In this document: positions 23,701 to 35,700 of the stretch, one piece after another
Layout: each line of letters begins with the position of its first letter
How positions within the stretch are numbered: the first letter of the stretch is position 1
NCBI GenBank assembly: GCA_947396885.1
Contig: OX377204.1
Coordinates: forward strand, 56,221,139 to 56,285,138
Direction: 5' to 3'
Origin: Heligmosomoides polygyrus polygyrus
Taxonomy: Eukaryota; Nematoda; Chromadorea; Rhabditida; Heligmosomidae
DNA: 64,000 bases
Notes under the pieces: generated by a model
Databases searched by the model: none
Seen by the model: the letters and a program-made list of their open reading frames with translations, nothing else
Told to the model about the DNA's origin: nothing
Program-made: the position numbers and the translations under genes

Positions 23701-26700
23701 GGCGCCGGCGACGGACGCTGGCTGAGGAAACATCCCTAGCTAGGTTTGGGCTGCGTTCCTAGCGTGACCCGCCACACTCGAAGCCGGCGAAGCCGACAAG
23801 CCTGGCGTGGCCCACACATCCAGCGTACGGCGCCGGCGAAGCCGGCGACGGACGCTGGGCTTTTGGATACGTTCCTCTACGTTCCTAGCGTGGCCCGCCA
23901 TACCCGCAGCCGGCAAGCCTGGCGTGGCCCGCACGTCCTGCGTACGGCGCCGGCGAATCCGGCGACGGACGCTGGCTGAGGAAACATCCCTAGCTAGGTT
24001 TGGGCTGCGTTCCTAGCGTGGCCCGCCATACCCGCAGCCGGCAAGCCTGGCGTGGCCCGCACATCCAGGGTACGGCGCCGGCGAAGCCGGTGACGGACGC
24101 TGGTCATCCTATAAATCAAATAGTGAAATGTCAGTGATATCCAGTCATCACGAATTTCCAGGATTACCGGTGATAACCCTTCTACACGCTTGCGCAGACA
24201 GCATCGCCAAATCGTCGTACTTTCCAAGGAACAAGTTGAATTCCTTAATGAATTCCTTAAATATCCTATAGGATAGGAAATCTGGTCTAACTCTTGATTT
24301 AGCGACAGAGACTCGAAGTCTGAGTTTTCCTGTTACAGATTTCGTCCATGTTCCGTCAACGAAATCTCCTGGATTGATAGTTTGCTGGAGAGAATTTTGC
24401 ACATCATGATAACATCAACCACTTTTCTTCTGTTGCTTAGTGATGGGAAGCCGAAAAGCGCAGACCGCTCAGAACCATTAGGAATTGAGTTGTAATCCAC
24501 AGAAAAACATCTCATCATAAGTTCCCTGGTGAACTGTTTTGGATGCTTTCAAAGATATCAATATCCCTCTTCTCAGTTAGATTGAAGACTGTCTACCAGT
24601 TCCCACGATAAGTCGCACATAGGTTTTGAAGAGCTGTATGTATACCTCTGGAAGATTGGATTTCAGAACCTTGGAGAGGTTATAGATGCGCAAAGTGGCT
24701 TTTTTCAGCAAAACTGCGGTTGAGAGACAAAGGTCACTCGTTATAACAAAGTCAAATCTCGAACATCATCAACTTTTTCTAAGTCCTGTCCACTAATCCT
24801 ATATGTCGGCGCTTGAGTATGATTTTTATGCCAAATAACGTTATAATGACGTACCAAATGAAGAAAATGGCAGTGTAAGGTCTAGCGCACTTGGCTTTCA
24901 AACTCTTCAGAGCAGAAGTGGAAGTCTAGGTCTCATCTCCTGCTCCAAAGAAGGCTAATGGACCAGCTAATTTAAGCTAATGGAGCAGAGCAGAAGTGGA
25001 AGTCCAAGTCATCTCAGTGTTTAAGATCCTGACATGAAGAGCTTCATCCATTAGCTTAAATTAGCTGGTCCATTAGCCTTCTTTGGAGCATCACCGACGA
25101 AATCTAGGAAGGGAAGACTCAGAGTACATATGCCCGTTCCTAAATCTTAATTAGGTCTGCTTCTATCCCTATAGAAACATCCGGGGGTACAGGGAACTAA
25201 TAACTTTAGATCTGTATGCACTAGGACTGTATGGTGAAGCATTTCAAAATCTCATGGCTTTGATCTAGATGTGCTAGGACTGTCGGCTGAAGTATTTCAA
25301 AATGTAGGGTTCGCAAAATGCCATGCACAATAGACTGGATAGCATGCTTCCGGATATGAAGGGATGTGCTTCAGTTGCTTACTACCTCCTATTAAGGTGT
25401 AGCTACCAATTCCCTCACCTGCTATCGCCGCCGACGACGATGCTACGGGGGGGGGTCTATTCCCAACCCACGTTATGACACTCTATCTGGCTACTAAGGA
25501 ATAAATGCGTCCTTCACTCTCTGTTTCTGTACACATCCTTATAAATGCACTGAACCGCACATTTCAATAAGCCAAAAATTGACATATTACGGATCGCATT
25601 CCCTAGACTAAAGGGATTCGTAAGTCTGTCGTGTACATCACCTAAGCCAAAAGCACTGCCAAGCGTGAGGTTTTAGAACGGGATGCGTACTCCCTCTTTG
25701 TTTCAGCAGGGAATTGTCTTGTATTTTTCTCAGATTTGTAAGTGGTGTTTGTACTTCCCAAAAGATTGCTCTTTCCAGGTGTGCCTTCAACGTTGAAGAA
25801 AATCGCGTGGAGTTGAAAAAAACTCACTGAAGAAGGAAGTTATGGCAGTCATATTATGAGAATAAAATAATTTCAATTATTTGGTTTGAACACTGCTTGT
25901 TCTAGATTGCAAAATAAAGACTTTCTGCAAGCAGATTTCGAGTTAACCACCAAGGCTCTTTTTGAACATAGAACATAGAATATTTATCAAGCCAAAAGCT
26001 ATACAAAATCAGTTCTGCCCAAAAGATTAGTAAAAGATCAGTAAAAGTTGACTTTTTGAACATGTTCAAAAGTGATTTCTTCGATGATTTGCAGAAAGTG
26101 GAAAGTGCGCTTTCTCAAAGCAATATAAAGCTTCATTCGCTGAAAAAGCTACTATATATACGAACATAATATCGCCTACTCTTACAAAAACCATTTTGCA
26201 GTTAACTACACAAATCTCCTCTCTGCTTAAGAAAGGTTTCCCAGTTGTAGTAGAATATTTTTGGCGAAAAACTGAGGATTAATGCAGAACGTTTATTCCA
26301 GAGTTTCACAGCACAAGCCAAAAAAGATTCCTGAATTTTTTTGAGTGCGGTTTTTAATGCTGAATTCTAAGATTGTGCTCCCTGGTAATCTCGTTGAATG
26401 AGGAAAAGTGAAGGGTCCTTTTTATCAATATTCAATTGATATTAGCAATTCTAAAAACAATGTTTGCATCATAGATAATTCGTCTTACCAGTAGAATATC
26501 TCAACGGTAGGTCACGACGGCCCAAGTTGTATATGGGCAGAATTTCCTATTTCTGGGAAACAACAAAATGCAAGGACTTCGACCGGAACACAACTTTGCG
26601 CAGAGCCAGGGACGACGGAAGCTGAGCCATTCGCTGCGGTAGCCCTCTGCCTGCACGCGGAGGAGGCTCAAGTTGGCTGGAAACAGCGATCGTGAAGATT

Positions 26701-29700
26701 ATGTCGCCCCTCTACTTACTGTACCACCACCGCTCACTCGCCATTGCTGTTTCCAGCCAACATGAGCCCGCCCTTCGCGCGCAGGCAGAGGGTTAACGCC
26801 GCGATCGGCCCCGCTTCCATCGCTCCTACTCAGAGAGTTTGGGGCGAGAAGCGGAGGACGATCCGCCCCCTTTTTCGGCGAAAAATCGGCTTTTAAGAAG
26901 CGCCGGACAGCTCCAGGATGTTGGGGGAAGACAAGAATCCTGCGATCGAGCTGAGCTTGTCCCCAACGTGTCGAGCCGGGCCTGATGATGCGCTTCGCGG
27001 CTTCAGCAGGTGAAGCCCCCCACATGCGCAGGAGGCTCCGCCCCTGTGACGTCATCAGATCGCGAGTTGACTAGCGCAGTACATTACGTCACAACATCAG
27101 CGCCGGCGATCGATCCACGGCCCCTGTCTGGCACCCTCCACCGGGCGGCTCACCCTCTACTATACCTTTGTCCTTGGGAAAAAATTTCGAATTTCGAATG
27201 ATCGAATAATATTCGATCTTCAAAATTTCGAATTTCGAATGATCGAATAATATTCGATTTTCAAAATTTCGAATTTCGAACGATCGAATAATATTTGATT
27301 TTCAAAAAGTCGAATTTCGAATAATCGAATTTCGAATAGTCGAATATTCGAATAATCAAATGAGCACTATTATTTACTGTCGTCACCCAGTGGTTGACAT
27401 TTAATTATTTTTTATTACCCACTGTGAAGGAAATGGATGGCTGCTCCATCCATTTCCTTTACGAAACCAAAGGACAATAACAGCGGTATAATGGCAATGA
27501 AGCACGCTTCGCTTCCCCAAGAATTCGTGCACCGAGAAGGGAGAAACACCTTGGGTAGGCAGAGCTAGATTGTTATAGGTCTTTCTCTATAGGTTCCTAT
27601 CTTTCCTTATGTTATAGCGAACCTTCCAGGTGGTAAGAGAATGATTATCATGGGTGGAGAAATGACTCAAAGGGGATCTGGTGCAGAAAGGGCGCACTGG
27701 AGTCTCATGAATGGTATTCAGTTTGTGTTCTAGCTCCGTTGAAGAGAAACGGACCCGCGTTGGAATCTAATCTGACAAGACACTACGACTTGGACAGTGT
27801 TAGAGCGAAAATGGGGATGGCTCACTTTCATAGGAAACGGAGTATGACTGGCTCTTGTACTCCATAGCCATTGCTCTTCCTCTCTTCTTCAACGTCTTTA
27901 CTGGCAGAAAGCAGGAGCTTTCTAGGCCCCTGAAAGTTCTACCTCCCTACCGCAGCCCCTTCGGCTCTAATCGTTCCCTTGTTGTAACTGGGGTAGAAAT
28001 ACAAAACGAAGATTCTCCCGTAGTTAACTGAATGTGAAAATATCTGTGTACTGGCATAACCCTAATCACTTGCGATTCACGTGAATGGCCACAGCACGCT
28101 CGACGGCCGTTTACAAGGAAGCAGGTGCGCAGCGGAGGGCCGCGCTTGCAGCGCTTACTTCGCGCCAACTCACAAGGGAGGTCAATGAAATTCCCGTGGG
28201 AATCTTATAAGTGACCTATTGAGCGCTGTGGGGATTCGTCCGAAAGGCACCCCAGTGGTTTAAAACTGAATGCAGCTAAGGGACATTTTATTTAACGAAT
28301 TTACCTAATTTACCTTTTTAACGCGAAAATTTTTCGTTAAAAAGTGGTCGTTAAAAATTTACCGAAAAAATTTAACGCACACCCCTGCTGCCCATCGCCT
28401 CCACACCACTCTCTGCTAATCGAAGGTTTAGGGACTTGTACTCCCACAACTCCGGAGATCGAAAGCAGGTTTCGCCAAACGTCGTCTGGAGGGCTAATTG
28501 AGGTGCTGATCGCAAATCTAGTAAACGTTTTCGCGTGATCGCGTGATTCCACATTTTCATGAGTGATCAAGCTTATCAGTTTGAGTACATGGAATCGCTT
28601 TCTTCATCTACATATGTGATCAGGCTTGCTTTCCAGTCTTCGACTTTGAGTTGGAAAGTAGTGCACGAAAAATGGATAATTTAGAAAAAGAAATGACAGA
28701 TTCGTGGCAGCAGCCTAAATAATTTCCTAAGGCGAGGAAAGGACGAAATAATTGGTCATGACAACTCCATCCTTACTCACGAACACACACTATGAAATAT
28801 CGTAAGCGGCCAAATTGTCGAAATTGGATACCATATTCGTGCTCAGCATCCAAAATAACAGTACAGGCGATGTTTGGGCGAAAAAAATCGACCTCCACTC
28901 CACTTTTGGAGTCACAATAGTACAACGCGGCCGGTTATTCAGCACCTTTTCTTGCACATACTCACCGTCGCCTATTGTGGTCGACGGTAACACCGAACGC
29001 GTTTGCCAGCTTCGTAATCAGAACCTCAGTCAACCCTCAGGACAACATTTGTACGAAATTTTATTATCTACTAACGAAGTCATGGGGATTAATACAAGTA
29101 CCTACGTTTGCAAAGCCCCCACCCCCTGTCAGTGCGGGAGAGTGGCCGAGTAAGAATAGGCTGCAAGAAGACCAATAGAATAAGTTAATCATATATGTAA
29201 ACTTTAATACTCAAACAGTTTTAAATTCAATGTCTAAACAACGAAGTAGAATTAGAAATAACCTGGGGTATACATGAACTCTAAATCACTCTGTACTATA
29301 ACAAACACAAGTGGAAAACAAGCAACAACTAAAACAAGTAATAACTAAAACAATGGCAACAATAACACTAAACATGTCTTGTTTCGCCCCTGCCTTCATA
29401 CAAAACATGTTTATAATTAGTCACCCCGAGGCTCGCCAGTGAAGAAGGTGACTAATTAATTTAGTTGTTAGTACTGTATTTGGTGTTATATGCAAATGCT
29501 ACGAATACTACGGAGTACAATACTACGGAGTGGGTCAAAAATGATGCATTTTATAAGAGATGCTAAAATTAGTAAAATTTACAAGGGAAACGTTCTCTAT
29601 AGGAACCCGAAGACTGATCAGCACATCCCAGACATGGACTGAAGCAACACATTTCGATCATGTTCGTAAATATGGTTAAAATGAGAATATGTTCTACATT

Positions 29701-32700
29701 TACCAAAACGCACAATCCGTAAATAAGCAATCCGTAAACAACTCTCCTAGATTTGAACCTGGACCTCTCCCCGCTATCCACGCCCCGACTGCAGTGAATG
29801 ATTCATTTGACCTAATAGATTGTCAGATTTCTAACATCTAACTATAATTAAAGCTCTATAGCATCTGCATGTTAATTTCTGAGTATTTCAAGGCCCATTC
29901 AAGGCGTCACTTTCGCCTTATCAGCCAGCACTGAAGTGCTACAGTTTTTTGTAATTTTTGACCTACCCAGATTCCCGCAGGACATTTGAAGACCACTACG
30001 GTGCTTCTTAGACACACCCTTATAACAAGCAATAGGTCATTTTGGAAATCTCCACGGGAAGTTCATTGACTTCTCTTGTCAGATTACGTACACACAATTC
30101 GGCGCACTTTGAGCGACGCGCGAAACTCAAACATCGTTTTTTATCATAAGGTCAGACTCCCCTGGTTTTCGAAAAAGAGTGCCACTAACTTGTTAAGAGA
30201 TTGATAAAGAATATTCGAATATTCGACTATTCGAATATTCGATATTCGCAGCCTTCTAATATTCGAATAAACGAATATTCGAATATTGGCCACTTTCGAA
30301 TATTCGAATAAACGAATAATTCGAATATTGGACTTTCTCGAATATTCGAATAATCGAATAACTCGAATATTGTACTTTCTCGAATATTCGAATAATCGAA
30401 TAATTCGAATATTGGACTTTTTTCGAATAGTCGAATATTCGAATATTCGAAATTCGAATTTATTCGAAATTCGACTATTCGAAATTCGAAAAGGACAAAG
30501 GTATACCCTCTACCGCGCTGCGTCTCTGCCCCGTGCACAGGTCTCGGCCACCGGAGCGCTGCCTCGCCGGCGCGCGGCCATCGCGTCACGACTCGGCCAC
30601 ACTCGACAAACGCGGCTGCCCGCGGTATTTCGATTATGATATTACAAGTGCTCCGACACGCCTAACGGCGTGTCTCGCACTTGCGCGCTTCGCGCGACTT
30701 TGCAACATCACTGGCCTAGGGAATTTTTTTTGTAAAACTTGAAATACGCTAACATCTAGGATTTGCTGCGTACTTTGTTGGCATCAAGCCGTTCAACACT
30801 TCCGTACGTTCATCATAGGCACCCTCTCCGGACCGTCCAGTAGGTATTGGATCGCAATGAATCGTTTTCGGATATCCAATTCGAGTAATTCAAAAATCTA
30901 AGGTCCGCGAAATTGCCCGTATCCGAATAATTCAAAAAACCGGAGTCCCCGAAATTGTCATTATCCAAATCGTGTAAAAATCCGGGGTCCTCAAAATAGC
31001 GTTATCCGAATCATTCATTAATCCGGAGATTTGGTCGAATACAATGTATTTAATGAAAATCATTTTCGGATATCCGATTCGGATAACCCGGTCCGATTCA
31101 TCCAAAAATCCGGGTACGCAAAGTCGCCGTTATCCGAATCATCCAAAAGCCTGGGGTCCGCCAAAATAGCGTTATCCGAATCATCCAATTGTCCAAAGAT
31201 TTTCGATCGGATCCAATGTATACCGTCCAGTAACGCCATTGGTTTGTGCTGCGCAGTACTTCTGCCCTCAGGTTGCTCGTTCGCAACCGTTCTCATTCTA
31301 AACAGCTTGGATCACCGGATCGTTGACACCCTTCCAAATCCGGACACCAGGTTCCCCTAACTCGTTTCTTCTTCCTGGATCTAATTGCTGGCCCACCTTT
31401 ACTGGTCTTCCCCTCCCTCCCCCCTCCCTGGTCCCAACTCCTGGCCCACTTCCTTGTTTTCCGAGCGCCCGCTCGTCACACGACGTCGGTATCACCTCTT
31501 CTGGCTCCAGAAGCTTGTAGCGCGACGAATGACCTATCTTCTGAATCCAGGCGCTCAGAAACGCTCGCAGTTGCCGCTGTGTAGAGCAGGAGGAGGCTGC
31601 GCTTCCTCTGCTGCAACAACACCCCATGTTGAACGACAAACACTGCCCGCGCGAGGTACGCAGAGGCGTACCTCGCGCGGGTAAGGCCTCTTCTGACTCC
31701 AGACGGTTGCTGTGTGACGTAGGGGACGTGTCTTCTGGGTCCAGGCGCCCAGAAAGGCTCGCAGTTGCCGCTGTGTAGAGCAGGAGGAGGATGCGCTTCC
31801 TCTGCTGCAACAATATCCCATGTTGAACAGCAAACATTGCCCGCGCGAGGTACGCAGAGGTGTATCTGGCGCGGGTAAAGTTTTCCGTTCAACATGGAAT
31901 AATGCTGAGTTCTGCATGCGGCCGATCGTCGTACGACGACGATGTGACCTCTGCTTCCTTTCTTTTCGATCTTCTGACTCCAGACGGTTGTGGTGCAACG
32001 AAGGGTACCCGCCTTCTGGATTTAGAGACTCAGAAACGGGCGCAGACGCCGTTGTGTCAAGCAGGAGGAGGCTGCGCTTCCTCTGCTGCAGCACCATCTC
32101 ATGTTCAATTGAGAATGCGATCCCTCGTCGTAAGACGACGGTGTCTCCTCTTCTGACTCCAGAAGGTTGTGGTGCGTCTTCTGGATTCAGGCACTCAGAA
32201 ACGCGCGCAGATGCCGTTGTATCAAGCAGGAGGAGGCTATGCGTCCTCTGCTGTAAAATCATCCCATGTTGAACGGCAGACGTTGCCCGCGCGAGGTACG
32301 CGGAGGCGTCGCAAGGGGTTCCATGAGATTGAGTGGTTTCACGAGGCGTATCTCAGCCAGGTTTCCAACCTGAGTGAGATACGCCTCATCATCTACAGGG
32401 CAGGGAGCTAACTCAATTATATAGTGGTAGATAACATGCCAGCACTATAGTGCTAGCACTGCTGCGCGGCGCCGGCGCACATCTTTGGTTCCATGTTTTG
32501 CTCGACGTGGCGATATCGCCAGAAAAGGCGCTTAGATGCTGAACGTCGTCGTCGGATGGCCTGCCGGTCGCCCAGCCGGCCGCCATTGCACCGCATCGCG
32601 ATTCGTGCCCGTTTGATATTACTGTGCTTTGGGTCATAACTCTAAGCAGGTCGGGTTACCATTCCTCTTAAAGCTGGACGTCTGCCTTCGTTGGTGTCGA

Positions 32701-35700
32701 GAGCTACAGCAAGGCATGGTTAAGACGAACGCGCAGGTGACACGAGCCTGTTCCGCTGAGCCCACCCTTCCAAAAGGGCATTCACTAAGCTCGAGCAACC
32801 TGTCACGCAACTGGAGGTCTCTCAGCACTCCTCCTTTCAAGGTACCTACACAGCCTTCAGCTTAATATGAATTTCCCTAGTGCTACAATTACACCTACTC
32901 CTTAGGACATGGATCTAAACAAATTGATGAGGAACTGGATACCGAATTCCCGTATTCCCAAAAACAACCACTACGTCCTGTGCATTGACTTCCTGCGTTT
33001 CTATTTTGCACAGGTTAGATGCAATTCCCCATATCGTTTAGAGAGGTGTTTAATTACTCAGTCTTAATGTAAGGCTTGCACTCCCTGCGAAACGGTAAAG
33101 GATTTTGCTTGTCGGCTTAGTGGAAAAGGAGGGAAAAGCTGCTATCTAGATTTGCCAGAGGCAATTACTTCTCATCTAGTGGGTTAGTATGCCACACATT
33201 TAAATTAACCTCGACATGCACACTATTGACCTATTTAGACTTCGTACTAGACGGCTTCGGACTGGGAATCCAGGACCTTGATATGAGCGTTGAGGCGATG
33301 ATTAAAAATCCTACATGGTCAGTAGCATGGAGTTCTGTTGGTTCTCCCTCAAATTATATTTCATGAAGCAAAGCTTTTAAGGTATTGGACCCACCTAGGA
33401 CGTTCTGATGAGGAGCGTGCAAAAGAACATGAAGAAAGGGTTTTCGCAAAGGCAACGTGGGCGGTCGAGATACGCCGAGCAATACAGAGAGCACTGTAGG
33501 CATTTCTTCTTCTTAGGAATATCGCTCACTTTATATATAGCTCTACACTTATTTCAATTTAGAAACGAAGTGCGCTGTTATCGCCGCCACCCAGAACACA
33601 ACACAACATCTTGTGCCCTCATCGGTAAGTAGTACCGTTCCCTTTCCCCACCTCCGATCACCCCTTCTTGTGCCTCTGCCTGACAACCATCCGAACTTTT
33701 TCAGAAACGTGGCCGTAGCGATGCGCCCCCACCCGCTCAACAGGATCAGACTGAGATCTGAAAAGGAAGACTCTACCTACCGAAATGAAGACGAAGGAAT
33801 ACCTCAGCGAGAAAAACGACTTCTGCCTCCTTATTGTCCTCTCATGTATGCTATTCACAATGGCGTAAACCTATTCACAGAAGCCTAATAAATCACTAAC
33901 TTCTTATGGTTTTTGTTTCCTCACATTACACATATTCGAATTGACCAAATACTTGGGCAATTTGTGAAGTGCAGACCTTTAAACGACGGCAGCACGCAGA
34001 CTAAAAACAAGCAGACCTCTAGGCCAATCCCTGTTCTGACAATAATTTTAATAATAATACATAAAAATAAACAATAATGAAATACAATAATATAACAAAC
34101 TAATAAATTTTTATTTTTAATGTAATAAAAAATTATTTAATACTTCTACCAATGTAAAAATATCATTAAATAAAAACTACACAAATAAAAATGATAATGA
34201 ATTACCTGAATTTTATTTTTTGAAATTAATAAATAATAAATCGTCATAATGTATGATGATAGAATATTTTTTCTATCATCATACGTTATGACGATTTATT
34301 ATTTATTAGATTCAAAAAATAAAATTCAGGTAATTCATTGTCATTTTTATTTGTGTAGTTTTTATTTAATGATATTTTTACATTGGTAGAAGTATTAAAT
34401 AATTTTTTATTACATTAAAAATAAAAATTTATTAGTTAGTTATATTATTGTATTTCATTATTGATTATTTTTATTTGTTATTATTATTATTGTCAGAACA
34501 GGGATTGGCCTAGAGATCTGCTTGTTTTTAGCCTGTGTGCTGCCGTCGTCTCCAGCACAACTGCAGGATAAGCGCTGCACAATACAGGACAAGCGCTGTA
34601 CAATACAGAACAAGCGCTGGACAATAGGAGGTCTTGGTCGGAACATTTGCGGGTTTTTACTCTTTCTGCTGCCGTCGTCTCCAGCACGACCGCAGGACAA
34701 GCGCTGCGCAATAGGAGATCTTGGCCGCAACGACTCCTTGTTTTTGCCATTTGTGCTCCTGTCGTCTTCAGCACGACTACTGCACAAGCGCGGCTGACGA
34801 GGGAGCCTTGGCCAGAAAGTCGCGCCAATGACCTCGGGTGTACTGCGCTCGCCGGAAAATTTTCGTAACGTCGTCCGGTGTTCTAAGGCTAGTCCTCTCC
34901 TCGTGCTGCCTTCGGTCATCAAAACTCTCTGAGTAACTCTGCGCAGTGTTCTATTGGGATAGGAATACCTGCATCTTTTTTTGTTCCTCAGAGAGAGAGG
35001 CGATTCTGCCCACATACAACACTTGGGCCGTTCCGACCTACCGTTGACACAGTTTCCTTGTTAGGTTAGTGATAACGGGGTGGTAGCGAGTAAGGCCAAT
35101 CTTTCAGGGTACGAAACTTCAAATAAACCATTCCTAATGAACACTTGTTTTTAAACATTTTTTGCACACCTTCTATCTGACTGGTATTAATTTGCTTTAA
35201 TGGAGGCCATACAAATGTACAACAATTCAAAAGAGGTCTTACATGAATAGAAACCTGTTTGAATAATGTTGCGGCATTGCAAGCTTGAAGTGCTTGTAAT
35301 ACACAGTTGGCCTTAGTATGAGCATTTTCAATATGTTCATTAGAAGTTAGTTGCTCGGAGTACACAACTCCTAAGTCACGAATAAAATTTGAAGTGTGCA
35401 GCTCGTAACCGGCTAGGTGGAAGAAGCAGTTTCAGGGATGATGGCGCCCAATGAGCATGACAGTTATTTTTTCTATTGAGATGTCTAATAGCCGTTTTTA
35501 GAACGCGCCGTTGGTGAATAATTTTGTGAAATTGTAATCAATTAGGATAAAAAGGATAAAGAACGGCGTTATTCAATCCCTTCTGGGATGCGCCAGCACT
35601 TCTACGGGATGTCGTGGAGGCGACATGAATGCGTATTTGGCCATACAATGACTTGCGGTGGCCAGCCGATGAAGAAGTCGGCGCTTTATCCTTCCCAGAC

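Noticed and set aside
28950..29055. Missing ZP exon
   Set aside because: The donor phase would fit, but there is no cysteine, no family resemblance, and no acceptor in the required phase.
22928..30780. Helitron with a 3' hairpin
   Set aside because: The hairpin GTGCGAGACACGCC is suggestive, but no CTRR end, TC start or helicase motif was found.
31298..32272. Minus-strand frames up to 235 codons
   Set aside because: They run through a tandem array and repeat the same peptide at each unit with shifting frames; no known domain.
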